From NCBI GenBank assembly GCA_018697195.1, contig JAGMWU010000128.1:1-64000 (forward strand): a DNA stretch of 64,000 nt, read 5' to 3'. Under the pieces are notes generated by a model. The model did no database searches, had not been told where the DNA came from, and worked only from the letters and a program-made list of their open reading frames with translations. The stretch is from Certhia americana. Its lineage: Eukaryota > Chordata > Aves > Passeriformes > Certhiidae. Numbering within the stretch: position 1 is the stretch's first letter; every line of letters starts with the position of its first letter. The translations under genes and the position numbers were made by a program. Below are positions 35,979 through 49,168 of the stretch, piece after piece.

Positions 35979-38900
35979 TATTCTTCTTCCCATCAACAGG
36001 TCTTGAAATATGACCACCATTTGTGCAGTACAGTTCAACTTTGAACACAGCTTAATTGAGACATCCTGAGCAACAGGTCTGAGTGCCCCTACAGTCTTTC
36101 AGCACAGGAGGAAGGTATTTGCACAGTGACAGCCTGTGTTTGGGTCTGACACCAATGAGCTTCTCTGGACTCAGACAAGTCACAGATTGCCCACTAACAA
36201 GATGAATTTTGTAAGAAGTGCTTGCTGTGAAGAACAAACACAGAAGCTGGGGCACTGATGTACAGCTGAGAAGCACAAGCTGAGAGAGGTTCTCACCTTT
36301 AAGGACAAAGCCAGGGAAGTGCTGGAAATACCCACAGAAGTTGTCTTGCTGTTACAAGCATCACTTTGTTTCAGGTTTCAAATTAGGAGTGCCCCCCACT
36401 GCGGTCCATAGGTCAACCCTGTGATCTCAGGGTTGTTCTGGGACCAACAGAGCATAGATTCATACATTTTCTACAAGTTTGCTACATCCTTTCCTTCCAA
36501 AAATTCAAAGACAATCTGCATGCATTAAAACCACCATCAGGACTTTTGCAGCACTTGAGACTACCAGAGCTGTCAGCTCTTTCAGTGATAATAATCACCT
36601 GTCAAAAATGAAGATCAGACTGGAGAAGAAATAAGGGTTAAAAGGAAAAGCATCAATAAGTACTTTGAGCTGGAGTCAAGGCAATCAAGAGACTGAATTC
36701 AGCTGCTTTGGTAAGTATCTTTTAATTCAACATGTTCCTCTCTAGTGGAGGAGCCTTAAGGTGACTCCAGAGTAGTTTTGTGCCTGTGGCTTTAAATTTG
36801 CTAATAAATAGTCTATGCACTCATGCACATGATGGACATGGGGGAGGGAGAAAAGAGAAAGATTTTAGATTACAACAAAACCAGCATTTATCAATTACTT
36901 TAGCTGGTGTGAGAGGCAGATTCCACGCTCTTGGACTGAGGAAGAATATTTTCTGTTCCACTCCTGATGTGCTTGGCTGCCTTATGCCAAAAGCTGTTTT
37001 AAATCCATTAATGAGACTAGGCTGAAACTTCTTAATACACCAATGGAAAAAGGGCACTTGGGCATATTTCTGGGAAAAACAGACATCCAAAATTCCCACC
37101 ACTGTCACATGAAGCACTGCTCTCTGGCCAGCTCCCTCCTCAAAATCCACTCTCTCCATGAAATATCACTGCAAGTTGCCACTGATTGCTTTATGGGGAA
37201 CACAGGAACTTGAGATTCACTTTTCTCTTTGTAGTGGCATCTCAGCCACCAGCATTGCTGCTGCGTTTGCATCCAGGTTTATACACACTGGCAAGATCAC
37301 ACTCAGACACATGGACCAAGTTTTGATTCCCATCTGCTCTGAGGTCATGAGTAGATCTGCTCCAGCTATTAAGGGTAATGGGAATGACAAGGAAGTCTTT
37401 TCCTTCCTATACTGCCCTGTGCCTGCTCTAAAGGGACCCACCCAGCACCACAACCATGCCCCCTCTCATCAAGAGAGGATGAGCTGAAAGCCTTCAAACA
37501 CAGGGGCCACTTGGGCTGTGCCTAGGACAGCAACTTTCTCCAGAGATCTGGAGAAGAGATGCAAAAAGCTTCTCACAGCAAAATGAGAATTATTCCAGCA
37601 TATGAAAATGAAGTCCTCTTTTTCAGAGTATTAAGGTGCTAGTAGACTAGTTTTTTTTTTTTTTTTAAAAACTAAGTTAAAGGACACAGCAACAGTTAAT
37701 AAAATGGGCAGCAGTATTTTTTGGCAGAACTAATTTAAGGCTAACCTCCTGTTCCATCAATAGTGGCAGCCTAAATGGGAAGGATCGCTGAGTCAGCTTT
37801 TGCTTTGGACTTCACAATGTGCTCTATGTTTTCCAGCAGGCTCTAATCTACTATGGAAAGCTGAAGTGGGGGGAAGAGGGCAAAAATAAGAGCTTTGAAG
37901 AAATGTGGAAAGAAATATATGGAATTCAAGTCTCTGTTTAATTAAAAAGCTGAAAAAAATGTATCATGGTGTCTCTAAATGAGCTCTGACTGCAAGGACC
38001 ACAGGCACCAGCAGCTGCATGTATGTGACTCCAGAGAGGCTGTGCTAGCACATGACCTATTTATTCTTGCAACTCTATGCAACAGCAGATGATAATCCTA
38101 ATATCCTAATATTAATTTATCCTAATAGTAACCTAAATACATATATACACACAGAACAGCTTTCAAAACAGGAGAGTGCTCACTGCAAGTGAACCATAAT
38201 CCAAAGGGCCTGGTATATCCAGGATCTTGCCTCAACCAATGCCCTAGAGCACACACCCAAGAGAAGAAAGTACAAAATGGTCCTTCCTTGGTGCATGTTT
38301 CTGCCTTGAGAAAACATGCTGATTTTGCAAAGATTAAGTTCTTTCACTCAGAATGAAGTTCCTTCACAATTTAAATCTATCCGTGTCTTCCATGACACTG
38401 GTTCCAGCACTCAGCTGTTGCAGGGCTGTTTTAGCAGGAGATGCTGGCAGTCAGGCCAGTTTCAGCTAAGTGCACTGAAATAGCTCAGCAAAAAGATCCA
38501 ACGACCATGGATGTGAGAGGAATAGTGGGAACACAACAGCCAATGGCCAGATCATCTGACTGACACTACAGGAGCCTAAGACTGAAAGAAGTGTCATGCA
38601 AAGGACCACGCTGTTAACAGTATCTTTTGCAAGTAGCCATGAAAAGCTTTTATATTTAAATAAAGGACTTGGCAGAGAAAAATCACTTCCTCTCATTTAC
38701 TCTCTCCACACTGAGTGAAACTTCAGTTGAATTAAGAGACTGGGTTGCTATTCCCCTCCCTGTCTCCTGCAGCCTCTCGGCAGTGTTTGCTTTTTACATG
38801 AAGGTAGTTATCCTAAATTTGTATAAGCTTGCTTTTCCTTTACCAACTAATCATGCTGAGGTGCTCACACCCTATGGGGCAGTGTACACAATTGCCATAC

Positions 38901-41900
38901 ACACTAACTCAAAACAATGTACTCCCAGGATGTTCCCTGATGCATCAGGTGCTGAGATCCCTCCGGCACAGTACAGAAGGGGAGTTCCCTCCTGCACACA
39001 ACTTGCCCTGTGCTAGGATGTTCTCTGCTACCCTCATCAACAGTTACCCCTTTATTTTGAAGGCTTCTTGTAGCAACAGCTACATTCCATATTGGAACAG
39101 CCTGCAAAAATTAAATAAAGAGCCACTACTAGTTATGCTGTAGACAACACTACAACCAGTTAATCTAAAAGCCAGAAAATATCCTACAGCCAGCTCCCCA
39201 ACTTCACAGCAGCAGGGTAGGAAGTGGGACTGCAGTGCCCAAAGTGTCAGACCTCCACCACTCACTGCTGTGCAGCCAGCCTGGGTGCCTCAACAGGCAG
39301 TGCCCAGCAAATCCCACTTGGAGAGAGATGATTAGACCAGTCACAGGAAGGCACAAAGCCAGATCTGAAAGCAGCATAGCTCATCCTGCACAAAGCTATG
39401 CTTTTCTAGCAAGCCCTCTGAGAACTGGCAGGTACACTCTGTGTGGAGCCAGCTCAGGAGTCTGCAGGCTTCTTACAATTTATTCACAAGCTGTGATAAC
39501 GAAGAGGCAACTGCACAGGCAGGAAACCCCACCATGTCTGACTGTGTATTAGCTCCACACATGGCTCAGAGTCCTAAAGGGAATCGAGAGATGAGAATAC
39601 TTAAACATACTTTTTAAAGTTTCTCAGCTCTCTGCATGCCTTCTGGATGACTGTTCAACTTGATTAGCTGATGAAGAACCACACAGCAGAAGTACTTGAT
39701 GCTCTCTGAACTGAGGCTCTGGAGATGACGACGACCCACCACATCCAACTCCCCAAGCTTCGAGCATTTCCAAGGAACAGGGTCTTCACCTCTTCCTCCA
39801 CAGCAATCAATCCACAGGCGCCTAGGTTTCTGGGCAGCTGCTCTCTTTTTAGTTACATCACAAATCAAAGTAAATAAAAAAACTGTCAGGGGCCTCTTCC
39901 AAAGACTCAGCCTGAATCTCTTCCATTTCCAGCCCCACAGCCTGTGGACCCAAGAGGACTCCGTCCGTTATTTCTTCATCTGAAGCATGTTACCACTTTG
40001 CAAAGCTCTTCCTTTTATTTTACACACCACCGAATACCCCATGGCATTCAACATAATCTCTGAGCTAATGCTTCAAGGCTCCCAGATTGTCACAGCCACA
40101 GTCCTGTTACAGTGGTATCAATATTTAAAACCAAGAGGCCTCCTCCTCCAACACAATCTGCATTTCCAGGTTTATCACAAACGGTAAAAAATTCATGTGT
40201 GTACATTTGGCTCAAGGTGCACACATGAAAGCAGATTCACTCGTGCATCAGCCAGCCAGCTGACATCTATCCTGACATTTATCTCCATGGATGAGGAAAG
40301 ATGAATCACTCACAGCTATACAGCTGGGGAGTTTGCCCTTGGTCAAGCCAGTAAATGACATAAATCAGCCACTGTGCATCCTCAAATTCAGAGACAGGCA
40401 CCTCAAGAGAGATGGAGAGGCAGAGGGGCAGCAGCAATCTCTTCCTCATGAAATAGGCATAAACACAACCACATCCTAATGACACCTATATAAGACCTAC
40501 AAAGGCAGGACTCAAGAAATTTGCAGTATTCTGTGAAGTTCTGGCTTATTTGTAACTGTTTCAAATGATTTGTTCAACGATTAGTTGCCACTGTTAATAA
40601 AACTGAAAGAAAGGGAGGATTCTTCATTTATTTAAATTGACGAAGTCTAAATTCTTTACTAGAGAGGTCAGACAAAGGCAAGTGGTTTGGCACAGGGGTA
40701 GCTGGGGAGAAGAGTGCCATGCAGGAGCTGAGGCAGATGAACTCCTGGACATTTCTGGCCTTCAGCTCTAGCAGCCACACAGAGACTGTAGCTGGCAGAA
40801 GTTTACTGAGGAGCCAGTTTGCAGGCCTGCCATGTTAGGCATGCATGGTTCAGAGAGGGTTTTTGAACTTTATCTTTTTTCTTTTTGTTTTATTGAAAAC
40901 CTTTTTTCCTGCACAATCAGACTTTTCACCTAAACTCAGCAGTATTTAGCCCAGCAGTAAAAATGGCTACATGGGAACCAAGCACTACAAGAAAGGCAGA
41001 AGCTCAGGGCCAGCCTCAGATCTGGGAAATTGCATCGACCAGGCTTCCCAGGTAACCTCAGGCATGCCAGCCTGTGGGAACCTTCACTTCTCTGTTTAAC
41101 AGCAGGATGAATGCAGACAATAACCACAGCACAGTGATCAGGACCAAGCAAAGGGCATTTCAAGGGGCTACATTGAGAGGACAGTTGGTCCTAAACATTT
41201 TCACCCACTCCAGTAAAGGATCTGGTACCTTCAGCACACATCACATACCCATGAATTCTGGCTCAAATTATCTAGAAAATGGTGCTAATGCCTAGAGCCC
41301 CTCCTGCAAAGCACAGCTCCTGACAAAGAAAGGACACTGAGGGTTTGATTTTTTCATTGTTACTCAAAAGAAACAGCACTAAGAGACCAGGGTGGGCTCA
41401 TAAAGGTGCTGTGTTCCAACACAGCTGTACATGCTGCACAAAACTGCTTCAGGCTGAGATATTTTTACTGGTTTAGTCTGGATGGCATTCAAAGCCACCT
41501 TTTTATTTCAAGAACAGATCTGACTCCAAATAATGTAGGGTGACACCTGCCACTGAGTCACATACTTGTTAAAGACTATTTCAGTAGCTTAGGATACAAA
41601 TACCTGCTGACCTGGCTCAACATGAGATGGGCAGGTTGTAGAGCAGGAAGGTATCAAAGCTGACCAGAGGATCCCTGTGCCATGCAGAGACAGGAAAGCA
41701 CTTCTTGTAACAGCAGTGCTGCTTGCTTCCCATCCAGCTTGCCTAGCACTAAAGGAAGGAGGCAGCAGGAAACTTTTTTCCAGGAGGCATTTGTTTGTTA
41801 CAAAGGAAGTAGAAGATAGACAGCTCTGTAGTGTCCCTCTGCAGCTATGCCCAACAACCTCTTACTAATATTCACCAATAAACTTTTTCTTCCAAAGGCT

Positions 41901-43564
41901 TTGAGAATAGGGAGGATGAAAAACCCTCCCCCATTTGTTTGAGTGCAGGTATTCTATCCCCATAAAAAATCCAAACCCTGCCCTGCAACCACAACATTGA
42001 CCAGTGGAAAGCTGCTAAGCACCCTGACTGTCCCACAGGACCTGTAAAGCTGCTGCTATACTACTCCTTCAAAAGATTCTTAAGGGTCCTAGTTAAACAC
42101 AAGGCCATGAAACCATAAAGAGAGGATGGAGATAGCTATCCTGTGCAGTCTTCACAGTCAGCTCAAAGCATATGACCTGTTTTGTGCTGATCTGTTTGCA
42201 GAAGTCATGTCATTCTTGAGAAGTGTTTTTGTTTCCAAAACAAACACTACACACTTTTCATTGACTTGACAAAGTAGAAAAAAATTCCTCCCAATGAAAA
42301 TAGCCAAATTGTGCTGGCAAGGCTCACAAATGCACGCATGTGAGTGGGAAAGGAAATGGAGAGCCCTTCCAGCTTTCCAAAGGGTTATTGCAAACAGCAA
42401 GGAGGAAGAAGGGATTTCACACATTAGGAAAAACACCATGATGGTGCTTGTCCTTAAAGCAGACGCTACACAGAAGGCCCTGGGTTGCACTGTCTGTTTA
42501 ACACTTCTCTAATACCAAATGTTAGATGGAACTTCTTGTCACAGGGTGCACATCACAGCACTGTGATGGCTGCAGGTCATTGTGCAGAGTGCTGCACAAA
42601 CCACTCCTGAACCACCTTCACCTTCATATTTTTCTGGCCTAAACAACTTTGCTGTGCACCATGCAGAACCTACAGCAAAGCCAAGGACATCCCCGCATTC
42701 CAGTCTCCAGAGAGTTACAGATATCACATATACCAGCTGCTTCCTCAGCCATCCTGCAATGGGAAATCTGCAGGTCACAGATGAAGAGGCAGACATGCTG
42801 CCTCCCAGTCACAGTGTAGGGAAACAGCACAACCATGCTGAAAAATTACTCTTTCAGTGTTCTCCCAAGAAAGTTAAAAAATCTCATTTTTCACAGGCTT
42901 ACACCTCTGCTGGGTTTTCACAGAGCTTCCCTGTGCAAACTGTGCTGGCAGGGACGCAGCTCCAGAGGAGTCAGGAAGGTTATCCTGCCTCTAGTAGAGG
43001 AGAGGGGGTGGGGGGAGATGAAGCCGAAGCCGGCTGAATTCCCACAGGCTTTGCATTATGAAAGCCATAAGCAGCAATCAGACAGCCTTCGTGAGTTTTC
43101 TTTAACCCCCTCCTTGCTGCTAAACAAGCATCTGAACCGACCTCTGAACAGCAAACACGTACTGGTGACACACAGCATACACATACTCAACCTCAAGGCA
43201 AAACAGGCAAGCATATAAAAAACCAGCCATTTACTTTCTTTCAATATTTTCCATGAGATGCAAGTTTCCTCTGTACTTGCATTCATGGGTGCTGCAACCA
43301 GACCTGCTGCTCTCAAGCCTGCAGCTTAAAGGGGAAAAGAAAAAAAGCATTACAATCCAACTCTGCACATGCCCAGGACTTGTTACTTCAAGAAATGCCA
43401 TCATTGTTCTCCAGCCAGGCAGTCAGGCGATGAACAGGCGTCACTATTGTCCACTGGCTGCCCGGGGGCTTTTACTAACAGCACTGAAGTATGAGCTCTT
43501 GAGAGGGTATCAAAGCTTTTGCACAAGGTCAGATCAGATTCATATATATCCTCTATTATTTGCT
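35979..43564 (-). other. CFDP1 large intron, segment between two CR1 tails
   Basis: Ordinary AT-richer intronic sequence. It has a 16-base poly-T tract at 37651-37666 and a small CCTAATA-type tandem near 38095-38125. Open frames are short, without domains or coding-like partners. I recognise no gene, RNA or further transposon. Confidence 0.65.
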
Positions 43565-43775
43565 GATAATCGTACAATCCTAAATGGTTTGGGTTGGAAA
43601 GGCTCTCAAAAAAGGATCGTCTCATTCCACCTCTCTGCCTTGGGTAGGGACACCTTGCACTAGACCAGCCTTCTCCAAACTCCATCCAACCTGGCCTTGA
43701 ACACCCCCAGGGACAGGGCAGCCTCATCTCCTCTGGGCAGCCTGTGCCAGGACCTCACCACCCTCACAGAAGAAT
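43565..43775 (-). mobile_element. CR1 LINE 3' tail, minus strand
   Basis: On the minus strand this reads TTCTTCTGTGAGGGTGGTGA, then CTGGCACAGGCTGCCCAGAG, then GTTCAAGGCCAGGTTGGATG, then GGTCTAGTGCAAGGTGTCCC, and ends CCTTTCCAACCCAAACCATT. It is a well-preserved, 5'-truncated CR1 tail in the same orientation as CFDP1. The open frame at 43660-44034 on the minus strand runs into it and owes its C-terminal part to CR1. Confidence 0.93.
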
Positions 43776-44691
43776 CAGTAGTAGATGCAATGAGAAGAGA
43801 TGGCAGAAAACACATCTTCCCCTGGGATTCCCAGAAAAAAGAGTGGTCTCCAACAGAAACGTCAAATAAATCTGTTCCCTCCACTCCCTGCCTCAGCGGG
43901 TACAAGAGTATGTCACACATGTCCTTGCACACCCGGAGGGACATCTGCTGCCAACACAACATGGTTATCTGCCTCTGCAGAGGGTCCCTCTGTACAGCAA
44001 CTGCCTCAAGGACCATGCGTGCTCTGAAAAGCACAGCGGCAAGGGCTCCGGGGCAAAGATGACTGGGCTGTAACCCAACACATTAGTAAAGCTTTGAAAC
44101 TCCTTGGATAGGGAAACAAAGTACTCCATGGCTTGGCAGACTGGATAAGAGCACCCTGGAGAGCTTGAGACAGACTGGAGCTTGTTTAAGGTGCCCTTTC
44201 AGCTCAGACGTGCACCAGTTCACTTGAGGCTCAGTTTTTCCACACAGGAATAAGACCAGTGGAAAAAAATGGGGGGCTCGGCCACCCCCACACCAGGACA
44301 GCAACAGCTGAAGTGAATCCCAGCTATCCTGACCATCTTCATGGCAGAGGAAATCCCCATAGACCAGGCAGACACTTGCTCAGCCTCTCCTGGTCTTTTT
44401 CTAGAATCAAACAAAAGAGACTGGTGACAGAGACTGGTGCCAGCTGAAGAGGTTGCAGCTCTGAAGAGAGACCAAGTGCTCTCCAAGTTCACCAACACCT
44501 CCTTTCAGGCAAGAAGGGAGAAAGTTTGCTTTAGTTAGTAACTAACCCTAATTGCTTTACTTCGCATCTTGATAGCAATCCAGCTAGCCTGAGCATGTCC
44601 ATTTTCTAAACACAGTCCTGCGCAAGGCTGACAACATAGCATGCAGAACAGAGTTTTGGCTAACAAATGTGCTGGAAAATACTGGTGAGCT

Positions 44692-44751
44692 GATTTTCCA
44701 TGAATGAGGCCACTAGTATGAGATTTTCCATGAATGAAGCCACCACTATGT
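44692..44751. repeat. 30-bp tandem duplication, two copies
   Basis: Two adjacent 30-base units at 44692-44721 and 44722-44751 share the start GATTTTCCATGAATGA and differ at only a few positions towards the end. It is probably a recent slippage duplication. No function is evident. Confidence 0.93.
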
Positions 44752-47700
44752 GAAAAGCCTGGGGCTACAAGACTGCCTGAGAGCAAGGAGCATTACTCTA
44801 CTCTGACTGCCACTCCAGCCTTACTTACTTGGTTCATATTTTATGAAGAATGATTCAGCTGAACTTGCTCCTTGACATGAGAAAAAGGGAGGAACATACG
44901 TGGGAAAGCAAGAGGATCTGGTATGGGGGAGACACTCAAGGGACACAGTACAGCTCAGTTAATATGCAAGGAAGCACTACAAAAGCAAAATAAAACAGGA
45001 GTGGAAACAAATCTTCTTGGCAGACACATGCCCAAGGCATGGCACAGCTGGGGACAGGAGGTCTTAGCATCCATCTTCAATCCCAGGATTTATCCATAAA
45101 GCAAGGCTGCCCTTCTCACCTCTCACTCCAACCAGAGCAAGTCCAGCATGGGAAGATACAGGGGTTTCCCTTCGCAACTTTGCAAGGGGTCTGGAATAAA
45201 AAATACAGCTGGCTTCATTCCCCATTAGCAGTTAATTTCCTCAATCATTTTCACAGAGGGAGAAAGAGAAATGCTCATGATCCAAGAGATGAAAGCATAT
45301 GAAAATAAGCCTCATAAACCTGCACTGCCCTAAGGGAAAATTGCCCCACAACTTTCATTGGGGAATTATCAAAGGCCTCAGATTAGTGGGGGGTTGTTTT
45401 TATTTTATAAGACAGATGCTTTAGAGCAGTAAGTCCTCAAATAGCTGAGATTCCATTCTGCTGAACCTCCAACGAGACTAGAAAAAGAAACAGCTGATCC
45501 CACTTAGTCCAGCCCAGGGATCCAGCTTAGCCACATCAAGACAGCGGACTGGAGTAAGGCACAGAGCTGTACAGGCATTGCTAAACTTCTTTCCAATAAG
45601 ATGCCATTGCTCCAAAGAAAGGCAACTGCACAAGTGGTAGCACGGCCAGAGGAAAGCACAGCACAGAGTGAAAGAATCTCATTCATTTCTGTTGCAAAAC
45701 AGAGGCTGGGGTAGAAGGCATTGGCTCATTTGGCCTGAGAACAAGAAAGAACTGCTCCTGAGAGACTAGTTTTAAACAAGGATGTTTAGTGCAAGTTTTG
45801 CTTTGAGGCTGAAAGTGAGTATGAAACTTCCCATACTCAGAGCTCTGCTTCTTATCAAAATAGGCTCAGGAGAAAGAACTGTTCAGAAAAGGGGCAAAGT
45901 CCCCAAATGGCAGAGCTCTCCCACTCACAGTTAAGCCTCAGAGTGACTACAGCCCCGGATAAGCCTGTCTGCAGGAAGCAGTCAGGTCCCCAGCACAGGA
46001 TTCAATGGCAGTGTGGCCACATCTCACAGCTTGGACAGCCAGACTCACCTGGCTCCTCAGCTGGGCTGTGAAACCCCTGCGGGTGCCCTCGCTGCTCCCA
46101 ACCTGCACTGGCCGAGATGGGCACCCTCAGTGCTGTGGGTTTTCATTTCATGTGACACTGACTTCAAGAGGGGACGCAGATGCTCAAAGCATGAGGTTTT
46201 TCACATGATTTACAAGTGTGCAACAGGCACTTATTTACTATGGCTGAAGAAAACACTTCAACACTGAATAGATCATTTCTCCAAAAGACAAACTTTCCTG
46301 TTCTGACACATACAAACATCTTTCAGTTCCACTAGCAAATAAAACCAAGATATTCCAAAAATTCACCTGACCTCATTACTACATTGAATCAAAGAGTGGA
46401 TACTTGTAAAACAACAGACAGACTGTTTTACTAGCATTGTTTTACTAACAATGAATAATTAAAATGAAGTTAATAAAAACAAGAGATCTAAGACCCAAAG
46501 AGAAATTATTTACTTGGAACAGCTATTGCCACATTTAATCGTTCACAACAAAAGCATATGAATAGGAAATAAGTAAAACTAGCTCTAGGGCACAGAGTAT
46601 TGTCCCTAGCTGGTTCATCATGGTCACAGAAAAGTATGTCATGCTGCTACACCCAGACGTTTGGCTCTGGTGGAAGGGGCTGGATCTCTCCGTCTGGGAG
46701 AACAGCACTCTCTGGAGCACATTAAGGGAAGTGCAGGGGAAAGATGGGAAGCTTTGAAGTCACTAGGAAGAGCAGAACTATTCAAGTGTTTAAATGACTG
46801 AAAAAAAAAACCATCTCCAGCTTCCCCAAAGGTCTTGATTACTTGCTTTACTGACATTCTTACTCATCCTATACATGAAAAATGTGCAAAGGTTTTATCT
46901 AAATAATTGTTTGCAGTTGATGCTGAGCTGAAGACTGTAAATTCCTGCCTTCTGAGGAATAAAAGCCTATAGGATTGTTATGAAATGAAATTGCTCCCTA
47001 GAGGCATGCAAGTACTGCAGCACTTGCTCTAAATCATCTGAAGATTCCAAAAACTGAGAGCCTGTGTCCACATATAATCTCAAGCAACTAGTGTTGGTCA
47101 TAGTAGTAAAGGGATGCAGCCAACTCATGCAGAAAGAGCATCTTTTGAAAGAAAAAGCTTTGGATGCAAAGTAGCTCCCAGGAGAGGCCAGGCTGGAGAG
47201 AAAGGTCAGCTTAGAAATTACAGTAACATGTCAGGATGCTGCAAACAGTCACCAGGTTATCCCACCATCCCTGTCCTCCCACAAAGATTGCCACCTTGGC
47301 TCCTCCTGCACACTGAAGGTGGGAGAGAAGCCATGGACAGATGTCTTCCTGTTGGAGTCCCTCTACTCCAGCATCAGCATGTAGCAGAGTAAATGATTTT
47401 TAAAAGAAAACGCCTGAAGCTTTTCACACCATTTAATAGTCAGTCCATGTGAACTGCTCTACTGTAAGCTCTGGGAGGAAGGCATCTATCATGAACAGGC
47501 TAGAGTTTATCTGGCTTTCTTTGTTCAGGGCAAGTATGTGTTCTCAGGGTCAGAGCTTTCCTGCAGTGCCTCTTCCTGCTGGGTCTTGTGCTGAGGTCCA
47601 AACCCTTGCAGTCCCAATGCAGCCTGGGGGTCAGCAAGCACAGCACCTCCTGAACTCTGTGGGAGCAGTGCCTGCTTGCTTCAAAGGCAATCATACCCGG

Positions 47701-49148
47701 TGTTTATACCAGCCTACAAGGCATGAAAAGGCCTAGGAGGTCAAACATCCACCACTGTAATTTCAGGCAGGATCAAACAGAAAAGCAACGGCTGGACTGA
47801 GTGAGCAAGTCCATGTTTAATTATAAATGGTTTTGGTAATAAGCAAAAGCAAGAACAAAGCCAGTGAAAAACCTCTTTTTCTTTCTGGCTCCTGTTCAGG
47901 CTGTGTAGAAACAGCTGCCTAGAAGAGATTCTCAAATTAGATCCACCAACTACAGTTTTTCTATTTTCAGGACTGATACAGCAGCACTGCTCCCTGTGCA
48001 ATGCCACTGTGCTTTGACAAGTGCCAAGGACAGACGGGCAGATCACAGCTGCTCCCACCGCAGGGCTGGGTCGCTGCAGGGTTTTCCCAGCCTGGAGCTC
48101 AACCCCCTGTTGAGTCTCACAAGTACATGCACAGAGTCATTTTGCAGTAAGCTGCTTGGAGGATTTGATTTGCTTTAACATACTCTGAATATGAAATGCT
48201 GCTTGTAAAATGGGATTATTAGTGCAGAGATGATGGACCCTGCTCACAGGTCCTGCCTGGCCTGGGGAGAGGACAAAAAACATCTCTGCGGGTCCCTCCA
48301 TCAGGTCATGCATTTCATTTACAGCCTGGATCTACTCTTGCTTTCCCCAAAAGGTCCTGGAGCAGTGGTTAAGGAAAGGAAATAAGCCCTAAAACAAGAA
48401 GGCTTAACTGAGTGGGTGGAGGGCTTTTTTTAGATGCTGGGAGCCGTCCACCCATTTATTGGGGCAGCAAGTGAGAAGGGATCAGTGGGTCCCCTCACCA
48501 CATGAGATACCTCTGATGGCATCAGCAAGAGCTTAAAAGAACCCAAGAATACAACAGAAACAACTGGAACAGAGTATCACAACCCCAAACCTCTCCAACA
48601 AACCATTACCCACTGCTCCCAGAACATTGCCTAGCTGTGTGTTACAGGAGGACATGATGGGAATAATGTGAAGGCTGGGAAACCACCACATCCCTGGGAA
48701 CCAAGGGCTTCTGACCTTTCTAGCAAAGCCTGCTGAGAGAACTGGGTGGGTTGTTTTGTACTCCTGGCTTTAATTACAGCCAAGTGTTTAAGTTATTCTC
48801 CTCCAACCACCCCCATGTCCCTCACAAGCACAAATCTAGCTTTTTATAGCACATCCGGTATGGATGTTAAACACATTCAGGAAATGCACTTTCAGCCCCA
48901 AACATCCCCTCCCCTGGACCAGTTAGTTTGCAAGGGTTTATAACATGGAGATGTGGAGCCGGATGTTTGGTTTTGTGACCGCTGCTTTTCTGGATTACTT
49001 CTGTCTGTTTAGAGAAGGGAAATTCAATAAATGCAAGGTAGGCTGGCTGCATTCAGAAATAATGCATGCTGCTTGCAAGGTGAAGAAAGAAAAGCCAGAT
49101 GGAGAGGCCACTCTTAGCTGCTCAGATTCCCTGCACACAGGGCAAGGC

Positions 49149-49168
49149 TTTTTTTTTTTTTTTTTTTT
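49149..49168. repeat. Poly-T tract (20 T)
   Basis: An uninterrupted run of 20 T on the plus strand (poly-A in the CFDP1 transcript sense). Shorter tracts elsewhere are 16 T at 4125-4140, 17 T at 33542-33558, 16 T at 37651-37666 and 15 A at 59606-59620. No recognisable retroposon body adjoins this one. Confidence 0.95.

Noticed and set aside
43780..44034. Extension of the minus-strand CR1 tail or a coding gene joined to it
   Set aside because: CR1 similarity stops near 43775; the upstream part of the open frame shows no recognisable CR1 or cellular protein sequence.
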